Assembly (NCBI GenBank): GCA_039714395.1
Contig: JBDLJH010000004.1
Coordinates: 1 to 64,000 of the forward strand
Reading direction: 5' to 3'
Origin: JAPHSX01 sp039714395
GTDB taxonomy: Bacteria > Pseudomonadota > Gammaproteobacteria > Thiohalomonadales > Thiohalomonadaceae
DNA length: 64,000 nt
Part shown: one piece after another, positions 24,256 to 34,302 of the stretch
Layout: each line of letters opens with the position of its first letter
Numbering within the stretch: position 1 is the stretch's first letter
Translations under genes and position numbers: made by a program
Notes under the pieces: model-generated
Seen by the model: only the letters and a program-made list of their open reading frames with translations
Told to the model about the DNA's origin: nothing
Database searches by the model: none

Positions 24256-25710
24256 TTACTTTCTCCAAAATGTTGGAGTAAGTAGCACCAGCAAAGTGAA
24301 AATTTCAAGCCGACCCAACAGCATAGCAAAACAGAGTATCCACTTGGCAAAATCAGACAGATTTGCGTAGTGCAGGGCGACATCACCAAGACCCGGCCCG
24401 AGGTTATTCATGGTAGCGGCGACGGCAGAGAATGCGGTGACCTGATCGAGCCCTGTCATCATTAACAGCAGCATAATAATGCTAAAGATAGCGACGTAGG
24501 TGGCAAAAAAGCCCCATACCGAATCAATAACTCTATCCGGCAATACCTTGCCACCAACCTTGATCGGGATCACCGCGTTAGGATGGATAAGGCGAGCGAT
24601 CTCACGCATCCCCTGTTTTAACAGCAGCAAAAAACGGATCACCTTCATGCCGCCGCCGGTGGAGCCGGCACAACCGCCAACGAAGCTTGCAAATAGCAGC
24701 AACACTGGCAGAAAACCGGGCCAGAGGGCGTAGTTGCTGGTAGTGAAACCAGCCGTAGTACCGATGGAGACCACCTGAAAGACACCATGCAACAGGGCAT
24801 GCGAGAAGTCTTCAAAGGTCTTGTTCATATAGAGAAAACTGGTGGTGATGACGGCGATCACACCTAGCACCGTGATATAAGTCCTGAGCTCTGAGTCAAG
24901 GAAGTAGGGGCGCAAACTTGCCCCACGCCAGGCGATAAAATGCAGCGCAAAGTTAACACCGGAGAGCAGCATGAAAATGATCGCAACCACCTCGATCAGC
25001 GGCTGTTCGTGGAAAAACCCCATACTCGCATCGTGGGTGGAGAACCCCCCAATGGCGACCGTCGAGAAGCTGTGACCGATAGCGTCGAAAAAACTCATAC
25101 CGGCGATCCAGTATGCCAGTGCGCAAGAGACGGTAAGCCCAAGGTAGATATACCACAGTGCCTTGGCGGTCTCGGTAATACGCGGGGTAAGTTTATTGTC
25201 CTTCATTGGCCCCGGCGTTTCGGCACGATAGAGCTGCATCCCACCGATGCCCAGCATGGGCAGGATGGCAACGGCCAGTACAATGATCCCCATACCGCCT
25301 AGCCACTGAAGCTGTTGACGGTAATAAAGGATGCTTGGGGGCAGGTGGTCGATGCCGGTGATGACGGTGGCCCCGGTGGTAGTGAGGCCGGAGATCGATT
25401 CAAAGACCGCATCGGTGATGCTCAGATGCGGTTGATCGCCTATGGCAAAAGGTAAAGCACCAAACAGACCAAGTACCGTCCAGAACAGTACCACCACCAT
25501 AAAGCCATCACGCAGTCTCAGCTCCTTGCGCATATTGCGAACCGGTAGCCAGGCGAACATCCCCGTGCTAAAGGTGAGGGCAAAGGCAAGCATAAAGGGG
25601 ATATGTAGCTGATCTGCACTGATTACTGAAACCAGCAGCGGTGGCAACATGGTTGTGCTGAAGAGCATCAGCAACAGACCGACAATACGTTGAATAGCGG
25701 TTAGTTGCAT
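24256..25710 (-). CDS. trkH: Trk potassium uptake channel subunit TrkH
   Basis: The 484-residue inner-membrane protein has about 10 membrane segments and the four pore loops of the Trk/Ktr/HKT family, for example LTTTGATVITGIDHL and GCAGSTGGGMKVIRF. It carries potassium under control of the NAD-binding TrkA encoded just before it. I place the start at 25710 (MQLTAIQRI), three bases after the trkA stop, so the two are translationally linked. It is the last gene of the def-to-trkH group. Confidence 0.95.
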   Translation of the reverse strand: MQLTAIQRIVGLLLMLFSTTMLPPLLVSVISADQLHIPFMLAFALTFSTGMFAWLPVRNMRKELRLRDGFMVVVLFWTVLGLFGALPFAIGDQPHLSITDAVFESISGLTTTGATVITGIDHLPPSILYYRQQLQWLGGMGIIVLAVAILPMLGIGGMQLYRAETPGPMKDNKLTPRITETAKALWYIYLGLTVSCALAYWIAGMSFFDAIGHSFSTVAIGGFSTHDASMGFFHEQPLIEVVAIIFMLLSGVNFALHFIAWRGASLRPYFLDSELRTYITVLGVIAVITTSFLYMNKTFEDFSHALLHGVFQVVSIGTTAGFTTSNYALWPGFLPVLLLFASFVGGCAGSTGGGMKVIRFLLLLKQGMREIARLIHPNAVIPIKVGGKVLPDRVIDSVWGFFATYVAIFSIIMLLLMMTGLDQVTAFSAVAATMNNLGPGLGDVALHYANLSDFAKWILCFAMLLGRLEIFTLLVLLTPTFWRK

Positions 25711-25714
25711 GGGC

Positions 25715-27088
25715 CTACAGGAAGGTAACCCCAACCTGGAACAAACGTTCAACCTCGGGGATGCGCTTCTTGTTTACTACGAACAGCAGCACATGATCCT
25801 CAGCCTCGATTACCGTGTCGTGATGAGCAATCAACACCTCCTCACCACGCACCACAGCACCTATGGTTGTACCCTCCGGGAGCTTAATATCCTCGATTGC
25901 CTTGCCCACCACCTTTGAGGAGGCGGCATCACCATGGGCAATCGCCTCGATGGCTTCTGCAGCACCACGGCGCAGTGAATGCACCATCACCACATCACCA
26001 CGACGCACATGAGCGAGCAGACTTCCAATAGTGGCCTGCGGCGGTGAGATCGCAATGTCGATGTCGCCACTCTCCACCAGGTCGACATAGGCGGCACGAT
26101 TGATTAAGGCCATCGTCTTGCGCGCACCGAGGCGTTTGGCCAACATTGCCGACAGAATATTCACCTCATCGTCATTGGTCATGGCGCAGAAAACATCGGT
26201 CTGCTCAATATTTTCTTCGATCAGCAGCTCTTCATCGGCGGCATCACCCTGTAACACGATGGTGTTATCCAGCTCCTCCGAAATGGCACGGGTGCGACGC
26301 GCATTGTGGTCGATCAACTTAACCTGATAACGTTTCTCCAGGGCCTTGGCGAGACGTTTTCCAATATTACCGCCACCGGCGATGATCACCCGCTTCACCG
26401 GCTTTTCCAGACGGCGCAATTCACTCATTACCGAGCGGATGTCCTTCTTCGCAGCGATGAAAAAGACCTCATCATCGGCCTCTATGACAGTATTACCCTC
26501 GGGATTAATAGCGAGGCCACGGCGGTAGATGGCAGCAACGCGACTCTGTACACCCGGCATGTGGTCGCGCAGCGTTTTTAACTCGTGACCAACCAGTGGA
26601 CCGCCGTAGTAAGCCTTGACCGCGACTAGCTGTACCCGGCCGCCGGAGAAATCGAGTACCTGCAAAGCTCCGGGATGTTCGATTAGTCGGTGTACATAGT
26701 CGGTAACCAGCTGCTCGGGGCTAATGATGACATCGACCGGCATCGCCTCCTGGGTGAACAGCTCGGCGTGTTGCAGGTAGGCCTGAGAGCGCACCCGGGC
26801 GATTTTGGTGGGGGTGTGATAGAGGGTATAGGCAACCTGACAGGCGACAATATTGGTCTCGTCACTATTGGTTACCGCGATGATCATGTCTGCATCTTCA
26901 GCGCCGGCCCGCTGTAACACGTCGGGGTGGGAAGCCATTCCCTTAATGGTGCGCAGGTCGAGGCGGTCCTGCAAATCGTGCAACAGGTCGCTGTCGACAT
27001 CGACTATCGTAATGTCGTTGGCCTCGCTGGCAAGATTATTTGCCAGTGAGGAGCCAACCTGACCTGCGCCGAGGATAATTATTTTCAT
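25715..27088 (-). CDS. trkA: Trk system potassium regulator TrkA
   Basis: The 457-residue peripheral protein consists of two tandem RCK units. Each has a Rossmann NAD-binding motif (KIIILGAGQVGSSLANNLAS at the start; RVIIAGGGNIGKRLAKALEK near 230) and a TrkA_C ligand-binding lobe. It gates TrkH. It follows ntrX after a 92-bp gap, which may hold its own promoter. Confidence 0.96.
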   Translation of the reverse strand: MKIIILGAGQVGSSLANNLASEANDITIVDVDSDLLHDLQDRLDLRTIKGMASHPDVLQRAGAEDADMIIAVTNSDETNIVACQVAYTLYHTPTKIARVRSQAYLQHAELFTQEAMPVDVIISPEQLVTDYVHRLIEHPGALQVLDFSGGRVQLVAVKAYYGGPLVGHELKTLRDHMPGVQSRVAAIYRRGLAINPEGNTVIEADDEVFFIAAKKDIRSVMSELRRLEKPVKRVIIAGGGNIGKRLAKALEKRYQVKLIDHNARRTRAISEELDNTIVLQGDAADEELLIEENIEQTDVFCAMTNDDEVNILSAMLAKRLGARKTMALINRAAYVDLVESGDIDIAISPPQATIGSLLAHVRRGDVVMVHSLRRGAAEAIEAIAHGDAASSKVVGKAIEDIKLPEGTTIGAVVRGEEVLIAHHDTVIEAEDHVLLFVVNKKRIPEVERLFQVGVTFL

Positions 27089-27180
27089 GTGGCGTGTCGT
27101 CGTCTCTCGATCATGCTATTTCAGGTGCGCACATTCTAGCGTGCCAGCGTGCCGTCCGCATCCAAAAAGCACGGCCAATG

Positions 27181-28548
27181 TCAGATTGTACCCTTGGGGT
27201 CGATGCCCAAAGAGCGCAGCTTGCGATAAAGGTGAGTACGTTCAACACCGGCATGTTGCGCCACCTTAATCACGCTCCCCTCGTAGCGCCGCATCAAGGA
27301 CTCAAAATAGTTATGTTCAAACTGTTCACGCGCCTGACGTAGCGGCAACTCGTAGGCCAGGCTGGCAGCATCGGCAACAGGGGCACGATGTTGCTGTCCC
27401 AACGCCTCTTCTACCTCATCGATGTCGATCTGACGCTCTCGCCCGGTAATTAACAGACGCTGGATCAGGTTCTTCAATTCACGCACATTGCCAGGCCAGC
27501 TGTGCTGGCGCAAACGGTTCTGCGCAGCGGTAGTAAAGCTACGGTAGGGAAGCTTTTCGCGCTCGACGAAATGATCACTATAAAAACTGAGCAGGTCCAG
27601 TACATCCTCGTTATGCTCGCGTAGTGCCGGAATATAGAGCGACACAACATTAAGCTGATAGTAGAGCTCCTCACGGAACTTCTGCTGTAAGATCAACGGT
27701 TCTAGCGGGTGGCGACTGGCTGCCAGGATACGCACATCAACGCTTACCGGGCTGCTACCCCCAAGGCGCGTAAAGCTCCCGTCTGTGAGCAGAGCAAGCA
27801 GGCGCCCCTGACCATCCTGGTCCATCTCTCCCACATCATCTATGTAAAGGGTGCCGCCATTGGCCTGCTCCAGCAGGCCGTGCTGGATATCTTCCCCCTC
27901 CTCACTACCAAATAGGCGGGCACTGCCCTCTGCAGCATTAAGGGCCGTAATATCGGCAACAAAGAACGCGGCCTTACTGCGCGCACTGTGGCTGTGAAGA
28001 TAGCGTGCAAAAAGGTTTTTTCCACTCCCGCCTTCTCCCGTGATCAGTACCGGTGTGTCGTGTGGTGCCAGTTGCATCGTCTGTTCGCGTAGCTGTACAA
28101 AACGTTTACTGCGTCCTACCGGTTCCTCCAGACTCTGCACCTCACGGCGCAGACCGGCATTCTCACGTTGTAGATTAAAGCTATCCAGCGCATGTTCGAT
28201 GGTAAGCAGCAGCTTGGCCAGAGAGAGTGGCTTTTCGATAAAGTCATAGGCACCCAGACGGGTTGCCTCCACCGCCGTCTCTACCGTGGCGTGGCCCGAC
28301 ATGATAATCACGGGGATATCGAGTGGTTCACTATCGGTCCACTCCTTGAGCAAGGTGATTCCATCAATGTCCGGCATCCAGATATCGAGCAGAATCAGAT
28401 TGAAGCGCTGCTGCTGGCGGGCATTGCGTGCCTCGACAGCATTTTCAGCAATACTGACGCTATAGCCCTCATCCTCAAGGATCTCCTTCAGCAGGGTGCG
28501 GATATCGTGTTCATCATCCACTACCAGAATATGTTGCGCTGCACTCAT
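27181..28548 (-). CDS. ntrX: NtrX-type response regulator lacking GAFTGA
   Basis: The 455-residue protein has a receiver domain (phospho-Asp55 in LILLDIWMPD), an AAA+ domain and a Fis-type HTH (GSVIKVAQHAGVERTHLYRK). Walker A is GEGGSGKN at 171-178 and Walker B is GGTLYIDDVGEM near 231-242. Where sigma-54 activators have KGAFTGA, this has EEGEDIQHG (217-224). Without that loop, contact with sigma-54 is unlikely, so it may act on sigma-70 promoters or as a repressor. The cognate kinase NtrY is encoded directly upstream. Confidence 0.92.
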   Translation of the reverse strand: MSAAQHILVVDDEHDIRTLLKEILEDEGYSVSIAENAVEARNARQQQRFNLILLDIWMPDIDGITLLKEWTDSEPLDIPVIIMSGHATVETAVEATRLGAYDFIEKPLSLAKLLLTIEHALDSFNLQRENAGLRREVQSLEEPVGRSKRFVQLREQTMQLAPHDTPVLITGEGGSGKNLFARYLHSHSARSKAAFFVADITALNAAEGSARLFGSEEGEDIQHGLLEQANGGTLYIDDVGEMDQDGQGRLLALLTDGSFTRLGGSSPVSVDVRILAASRHPLEPLILQQKFREELYYQLNVVSLYIPALREHNEDVLDLLSFYSDHFVEREKLPYRSFTTAAQNRLRQHSWPGNVRELKNLIQRLLITGRERQIDIDEVEEALGQQHRAPVADAASLAYELPLRQAREQFEHNYFESLMRRYEGSVIKVAQHAGVERTHLYRKLRSLGIDPKGTI

Positions 28549-28568
28549 CTATCAGTCCTGGGTCAAGG

Positions 28569-30830
28569 CTACTGGGGGTCGGTATTGAGCAGTGGACGTG
28601 GGGTATCACCGTCGCGCCGCTGCCGATGCCTGGCCTGCACCGGCAGACGCACCGTTATCACGGCACCGCCCTGCTCACCATTTTCGGCCCATATGATACC
28701 GCCGTGTTCTTCAACGATCTTTTTCACCACTGCCAGCCCCAAACCCGTCCCTTTTGGCTTGGAGGTAATGTAGGGCTCAAACATTTGGTCTAATAACTCC
28801 TCGGGGAACCCGGGGCCGTCGTCCTCGAAACATAGTTCAACAAAACGGCAACTGTCCTTCTCGGCGCAGTGTACCCGCAACTGAAGCATTACTGGTCTGT
28901 CTTCGGTATTGGCCTCAATGGCATTTTTCACCAAATTATGCAGTAACTGGCGAATACGTCCCACATCGGCCTCAATGGTGGGCAACTCACCCGGACTCTC
29001 CAGATGGATTTTCAGTCTCTCATCACCCTGATAGAGATCCAGCACCTCATTGATCAACCTTCCCAGGGCCACCGACGTGAGCTGTAGTTTGGGTGGGCGC
29101 GCATAGTCAGAGAAGGCTTTCACCATCTCCTTCATACTCTCTACCTGCTGCACTATGGTGTGGGTAGAGCGGTCCAGCACCTCGGCGTCCTCTCCCGACA
29201 TCTGCTTGAGGTATTTATGACGCAGGCGCTCGGCGCTGAGCTGGATAGGGGTCAGCGGGTTTTTGATCTCGTGAGCCAGACGACGTGCCACCTCACCCCA
29301 GGCAGCGTCGCGCTGTGCCTGAATCAGGGCCGTCACATCATCGAAAACAATAACATGCTCCCCTGCCAGCACGCCCTCCGCAACATGCCCCCCCGCCGGT
29401 ACACCCTCTGCCTGAAGTGATGAGCCACGACAACTCAATACACGCCGTCCGCCACCACCGAAAAGCACGACCTCCACCTGCCAACCACCTTGTACCGAGC
29501 TCAGGTGCTCGGCAATCGTCTCCAGCAGCGGCTCCAGTATGGGATATCTTTCTGCGGCCTCCTGTAGTGAAAGCCCAAACAGCGGGGCAAGCTCGACACC
29601 AAGAATGGTCGCTGCGGCACTGTTAGCGGTGTGTAACTTATCGTGTTGATTAAGGGTAATCACCCCGGAGGAGAGGCAAGCAAGCACCGCCTCCAGGTAG
29701 GCACGCTGTTCCTCGGCCTGCGCCTGACTCTGCTCTGCGCTATCGCGGGCACGAGACAGTTTGCGCGTCATCTCATTAAATGAGCGCACCAGAAAACCCA
29801 ACTCGTCGCGGCCGGGCAGCGGCAGGCGCATATCATAGTCACCATCGGCAACGGCACGGGTGCCCTCAGCCAGATCGCGGATTGGGGCAACCAGTCTTCG
29901 TGCCGAGAAGAAGGCGGCCCATACTGCGGTAAGCAGGCTAAGCAGCAATACCAGCGACAGGGTAAGGGTGAAGCTGTATTTCAACGGCTCGCGCAGGAAA
30001 CTCAGTTCTTTGTACTGGGTAAAGGCTCCCTGCACGCTGGCGGCGAGGGTATCAATACGTTCAGGGATCGGATAGAGCGCATGCAGCAAGCGGGGCTCAC
30101 CCAGCGGGTCGGGGTTGGCAATGGAGGTGACGATACGATACTGCAGACCCCCACGCTCATGCGCCGGCTCCAACGCTGCATATTCAAGCCCATGGCGTAA
30201 CTGTTGCAGGATCGCCTGGTTCGGCAGGGTGGGCAACACCTTGGCCGCATCAAGACTACTGCTGCTCATCACACGGCCATTGCCCGAGAGCAGGGTCATC
30301 TCCGTAGCATCCGTCGCTTCACGTATCGCATGAATACTTAGCACAATGGTGCTATCGGGTTTCCGTGCCAGCTCCAACCCTATATCGCGACTGTCACGCA
30401 GCAGTTCGCGCAGGCGACTATCCAGCGCACTGCGTCCCAGCTCCAGGGCATCCTCTAACGCCTTCTCTGCACGCAGGTCAAACCAGCTGTCGATACCGCG
30501 GTGCAGAAAGTCCAATGAGAAGTAATAAAGTACCGAGATGGGAGAGACCGAGAGCACGACGAACATCACCACCAGCCGTGCCGTAAGACGTGACCCCGCC
30601 GCGCGCCGGCGATACTGGCCGATCAGTAAGATAAGGTTGCGGCCGATAAGCGCTAATAGCAGTACCAGAGCGAGGATATTTATCCCCAGCAACAGTGAAT
30701 AGAGCCGACCGAAGAGATCGGAGTTCTGGGTCGCTGCACTCATCAAATAGAGCGAAGCAAGCAGTAGCACGAACAACAATACTACCGGCTTAGGGCCGGA
30801 GGTGAGGCGCCTTAGGGTATCAAGGACCAT
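28569..30830 (-). CDS. ntrY: NtrY-type sensor histidine kinase
   Basis: The 753-residue inner-membrane kinase has membrane segments at about 15-35, 45-68 and 83-105, a periplasmic sensor region, and another segment near 285-305. A HAMP domain (RRLVAPIRDLAEGTRAVADG), a PAS domain, HisKA (ARRLAHEIKNPLTPIQLSAE) and HATPase_c (NLVKNAIEAN; GPGFPEELLD; GTGLGLAVVKKI) follow. It phosphorylates NtrX. In other bacteria NtrYX senses redox or nitrogen state. The start overlaps the DUF4390 gene by 19 bp. Confidence 0.94.
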   Translation of the reverse strand: MVLDTLRRLTSGPKPVVLLFVLLLASLYLMSAATQNSDLFGRLYSLLLGINILALVLLLALIGRNLILLIGQYRRRAAGSRLTARLVVMFVVLSVSPISVLYYFSLDFLHRGIDSWFDLRAEKALEDALELGRSALDSRLRELLRDSRDIGLELARKPDSTIVLSIHAIREATDATEMTLLSGNGRVMSSSSLDAAKVLPTLPNQAILQQLRHGLEYAALEPAHERGGLQYRIVTSIANPDPLGEPRLLHALYPIPERIDTLAASVQGAFTQYKELSFLREPLKYSFTLTLSLVLLLSLLTAVWAAFFSARRLVAPIRDLAEGTRAVADGDYDMRLPLPGRDELGFLVRSFNEMTRKLSRARDSAEQSQAQAEEQRAYLEAVLACLSSGVITLNQHDKLHTANSAAATILGVELAPLFGLSLQEAAERYPILEPLLETIAEHLSSVQGGWQVEVVLFGGGGRRVLSCRGSSLQAEGVPAGGHVAEGVLAGEHVIVFDDVTALIQAQRDAAWGEVARRLAHEIKNPLTPIQLSAERLRHKYLKQMSGEDAEVLDRSTHTIVQQVESMKEMVKAFSDYARPPKLQLTSVALGRLINEVLDLYQGDERLKIHLESPGELPTIEADVGRIRQLLHNLVKNAIEANTEDRPVMLQLRVHCAEKDSCRFVELCFEDDGPGFPEELLDQMFEPYITSKPKGTGLGLAVVKKIVEEHGGIIWAENGEQGGAVITVRLPVQARHRQRRDGDTPRPLLNTDPQ

Positions 30831-31423
30831 GTGTACCAGTCACTCTTGAGACGCCAGGCGGGGGAGATATAGGCAACCGGTCGCAGTGGCGAGGGCAGCG
30901 CTTCAATATCAAGCCCCACCTGCATCGACACGGTATAGCGCTCATCAGGGAGAACCAGTTTACTGTCGAGCAGGGGCAGACCACGAAGGGAACCCAGGGC
31001 CTCCACCGCCGTACGGTAGCTGGAAAAACTATAAAAGGCACCACTATTGAGGTTACGCAGCAGATATTGATGCGACAGGGCATGGTATTGCAGGCTATAA
31101 CGCTGTTCCAGGGCGGCAATTTCCACATCTAGCCACCAGTTCCGTTCACGCTCAATTTCAAGGATGAGCTGTACCGTCAGCGGCACACCATTACTCAGGG
31201 CTCGCAGGGTCTCATCACTAAAGCGGTAGTCGATATCGGCATCCAGCAGGTAGACCCCCTCCTTGACCTCGGTATGGATACCCTCGATTAAAAAGTCACC
31301 GGCCTGAGCACTACTAACACCGCAAACGAAACAGAACGTAGCGACGAGCAGGCGCAGCCATCGCCTTGGGCATAGCCGCCGCCTAAGCCGTGAATTTTTC
31401 GATACAGGCGTAATAAAAACCAT
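30812..31423 (-). CDS. DUF4390 family exported protein
   Basis: This protein of about 203 residues starts with a basic N-terminus and a hydrophobic signal (LRLLVATFCFVCGVSSAQA). The mature part (GDFLIEGIHTEVKEGVYLLD ... GLDIEALPSPLRPVAYISPA) matches DUF4390, a periplasmic family of unknown role found almost always between rsmB and ntrY. I choose ATG 31423 (or 31432); longer frames run inside rsmB. It overlaps rsmB by about 40 bp. The genetic link to NtrY suggests it helps signal sensing, but this is inference. Confidence 0.85.
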   Translation of the reverse strand: MVFITPVSKNSRLRRRLCPRRWLRLLVATFCFVCGVSSAQAGDFLIEGIHTEVKEGVYLLDADIDYRFSDETLRALSNGVPLTVQLILEIERERNWWLDVEIAALEQRYSLQYHALSHQYLLRNLNSGAFYSFSSYRTAVEALGSLRGLPLLDSKLVLPDERYTVSMQVGLDIEALPSPLRPVAYISPAWRLKSDWYTWSLIP

Positions 31424-32696
31424 CCATTCCATCTCGATTCGGCAGGATCTGTCTGCCAACGCTGGTGCCAACTCCCCAGTTGGCAGCGATCTTTTTCTCT
31501 CGTGCATCCTCCCTTCTGGCAAGGAAGCTCTGTAGCTGTTGAGTATTCTCCTGAGGCAGCACCGAGCAGGTTGCGTAGACAAGCATACCCCCTGGCTTGA
31601 GCAGGGGCCACATTGCATCAAGAATGGTGGCCTGCAGCGTGACCAGCTTATCAATATCCTCAGGGCGGCGCAGCAGCTTGATATCGGGGTGGCGACGGAT
31701 CACACCACTGGCCGAACAGGGGGCATCAAGCAAAATGCGGTCAAAGGGCTTCCCGTCCCACCACGCTTCAGGTCTGGCCGCATCACCGCTAATCAGGCTT
31801 GCCCGCAGATTCAAACGTGCCATATTCTCCGCGACACGTTTCAACCTTTTCTCCTCAATATCGAGTGCGATCAGTTCAATATCACTGCATATTTCCAAAA
31901 TGTGACCGGTCTTACCGCCGGGGGCCGCGCAAGCATCAAGCACCCGCATACCCGGCTGGTGTCCCAGCAGATTGGCAGCCAACTGGGCTGCTGCATCCTG
32001 TACGGAGACCCTTCCCTGAGCGAAGCCGGGCAATGACTCCACATCCTGTGGGCTCGCCAGAGTGAGGGCATCGGGAGCATGGGGGTTGGTCGTCGCCTCG
32101 ATCCCTGCTGCCTTTAACTCACCCAAATAGGCCTCACAAGACTGGTGATTGCGGGCATTGCGCAGGGTCATCGGCGGGCGCTCATTATTGGCACCTAAAA
32201 TCGCCTGCCAATCCTCCGGCCAGGCCAGCGTCAGTGCGTCGATGAGCCAGCGCGGGTGAGCGTAGCGCGCCTCAGGATGGCCACTCAGTTTTTTGTTCAA
32301 CTCCTCCCTTTCACGCTGGTAACGACGCAATACCGCATTGACCAACCCTTTTGCCCACCCCTTTTTCAGAGCAGCGGTCACCGCCACCGTCTCCGAGACG
32401 GCAGCGTGGGGCGGGATATCCATGTACTCAAGCTGGTAGAGGCCACACAATAGTAGACAGTGAACGTCGGCATCCTTGTTGCGAAGCGGCTTATCGAGCA
32501 GTCGGCCCAGCAGTACGTCGAGTCGGTGCCACCAGCGCAGGGTGCCATAACAGAGCTCCTGCGCCAGGGCGCGGCGCTCAGACGGTAGTGGGACAAAAGA
32601 GTGAGGGAGCAACGAAGAGAGAGACTGGCCCTCGGTGCTAACACGAACAAGGACCGAGACGGCGCTATGACGGGGAGTGGGAGTCGGTTTAGCCAC
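31383..32696 (-). CDS. rsmB: 16S rRNA (cytosine-C5-)-methyltransferase RsmB
   Basis: The 437-residue enzyme methylates C967 of 16S rRNA. It has an N-terminal NusB-like domain (ALAQELCYGTLRWWHRLDVL) and a SAM-binding catalytic domain (VLDACAAPGGKTGHIL; LDAPCSASGVIRRHPDIK; YATCSVLPQENTQQL) with the two catalytic Cys. I place the start at the GTG 32696 (VAKPTPTPRHSAV), which overlaps the fmt stop as GTGGCTAA. The open frame continues upstream inside fmt, but that part shows no family resemblance. Confidence 0.93.
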   Translation of the reverse strand: MAKPTPTPRHSAVSVLVRVSTEGQSLSSLLPHSFVPLPSERRALAQELCYGTLRWWHRLDVLLGRLLDKPLRNKDADVHCLLLCGLYQLEYMDIPPHAAVSETVAVTAALKKGWAKGLVNAVLRRYQREREELNKKLSGHPEARYAHPRWLIDALTLAWPEDWQAILGANNERPPMTLRNARNHQSCEAYLGELKAAGIEATTNPHAPDALTLASPQDVESLPGFAQGRVSVQDAAAQLAANLLGHQPGMRVLDACAAPGGKTGHILEICSDIELIALDIEEKRLKRVAENMARLNLRASLISGDAARPEAWWDGKPFDRILLDAPCSASGVIRRHPDIKLLRRPEDIDKLVTLQATILDAMWPLLKPGGMLVYATCSVLPQENTQQLQSFLARREDAREKKIAANWGVGTSVGRQILPNRDGMDGFYYACIEKFTA

Positions 32697-33630
32697 CCAG
32701 TACCACCCCATCAAGGCTGCGGGAGTTGAGGAACTCAGCAGCAGAAAGCGGCTTACCTCCCGGTAGTTGCAGCCGCTTGAGGCGCAAAACCCCCTCACCA
32801 CAGACCACATCAACACCGAGCTTATTAGCGCTAATAACACTACCAGGGCTGGTACTACCCTCACTGGTAAGTGCCTCGGCCTCCCAGATACGCAATACCT
32901 TATCCTCAAACGGGGTTTGCGCTACCGGCCAGGGATTGAAGGCAGCCACATGGCGTGCAAGCTGCGTAGCAGGCAGCTGCCAGTCCATTGTCGCCTCTGC
33001 CTTGTGGAGCTTTTTTGCATAGTTGGAGAGGGCATCATCCTGTTGCTCGGGGGTAATCGTCCCTGCCTGAATCGCCTTCAGGGTCTCTACAATGGCCTGA
33101 GCACCCAGCTCAGCGAGACGATCGTGCAGGCTCTGGGCGTTATCCTCGTTAGTAATGGGAGTGGTCACCTTATATAGTATATCGCCGGTATCCAGCCCCA
33201 CATCCATCTGCATAATAGTAACGCCAGTCTCGGTATCACCCTCAATAATCGCCCGTTGAATTGGGGCTGCACCGCGCCAGCGAGGAAGCAATGAGGCGTG
33301 GATATTCAAACAACCCAAACGGGGAATAGTGAGCACCTCTGCGGGCAGCAGCAGGCCGTAAGCAGCAACGATCATGACATCGGGTTCGAGCGCCGCCAAT
33401 GCCTGTTGTGTCTCGACACCCTTCAGCGATTCAGGCTGTCGCACCTCAATGCCATGCTCTAAGGCCAGCTCCTTGACCGGGCTTGCCTTAAGTTTTCGAC
33501 CACGCCCAGCAGGGCGGTCCGGCTGAGTATAGACGGCACAAATACGGTGTTCGCTCTCTAATAGTTCAGCCAATGCAGTGGCAGCGAACTCGGGGGTTCC
33601 AGCGTAGACAATTTTCAAGGGGCTACTCAT
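32689..33630 (-). CDS. fmt: methionyl-tRNA formyltransferase
   Basis: The 313-residue enzyme formylates initiator Met-tRNA using 10-formyl-THF. The start KIVYAGTPEFAATALAELLE and the catalytic motif NIHASLLPRWRGAAPIQRAI with its Asn and His are clear, with a C-terminal OB-like domain. It follows def and precedes rsmB, the standard order. Confidence 0.97.
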   Translation of the reverse strand: MSSPLKIVYAGTPEFAATALAELLESEHRICAVYTQPDRPAGRGRKLKASPVKELALEHGIEVRQPESLKGVETQQALAALEPDVMIVAAYGLLLPAEVLTIPRLGCLNIHASLLPRWRGAAPIQRAIIEGDTETGVTIMQMDVGLDTGDILYKVTTPITNEDNAQSLHDRLAELGAQAIVETLKAIQAGTITPEQQDDALSNYAKKLHKAEATMDWQLPATQLARHVAAFNPWPVAQTPFEDKVLRIWEAEALTSEGSTSPGSVISANKLGVDVVCGEGVLRLKRLQLPGGKPLSAAEFLNSRSLDGVVLGG

Positions 33631-33653
33631 TAGGACAGGGGGTTAGTAAGTAT

Positions 33654-34157
33654 TCACATTGTCTGGCGTAACTGTTTTTCCAGCTTTTTCCTGATACGGT
33701 CTCGCTTGAGCCTGGAGAGATAATCGACAAACAGTTTGCCGTCGAGATGGTCGATCTCGTGCTGAATACAGACCGCCAGAAGACCATCGGCCTCCAGCTC
33801 AAAGCTCTCACCGTTACGGTCCAGTGCCCGCACCTTCACCTTCTCTGCACGCTGCACCGTCTCATAGATTCCGGGTACTGAGAGGCAGCCCTCATCCATC
33901 TCCTCCTCCCCCTCCGTTTCAAGGATCTCGGGGTTGATGAAAACCCATGGCTGATTATTTTCCTCTGAGACATCGATAACGATAAGACGTTGATGAAAAT
34001 CGACCTGGGTGGCAGCCAGACCGATGCCAGGAGCCTCGTACATAGTGTCAAACATGTCGTCAATAAGCTGGCATAACTTATCATCAACGCGCTCCACCGG
34101 CCTGGCCACAGTACGCAAACGTTTGTCTGGAAAATGTAAAATTGTTAGGTGTGACAT
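33654..34157 (-). CDS. def: peptide deformylase
   Basis: The 167-residue metalloenzyme removes the formyl group from new proteins. Its three motifs are GIGLAATQVD (45-53), EGCLSVPG with metal ligand Cys91, and QHEIDHLDG with ligands His133 and His137 and catalytic Glu134. It is the first gene of the leftward def-fmt-rsmB-DUF4390-ntrYX-trkAH group and diverges from the LysM gene. Confidence 0.97.
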   Translation of the reverse strand: MSHLTILHFPDKRLRTVARPVERVDDKLCQLIDDMFDTMYEAPGIGLAATQVDFHQRLIVIDVSEENNQPWVFINPEILETEGEEEMDEGCLSVPGIYETVQRAEKVKVRALDRNGESFELEADGLLAVCIQHEIDHLDGKLFVDYLSRLKRDRIRKKLEKQLRQTM

Positions 34158-34302
34158 GCTAATTCCGTAAAAAAGCTATAGTAAAACCACAGCTTTTGTT
34201 GCTAAAGTAATGATCATACTGAATTCTTACTATAATCCGCCAGGCTATATGGGCGGGAAAAATTGTAAAACTCGCCTGAGTTGCAGAGAAAAAGGGACGC
34301 CC

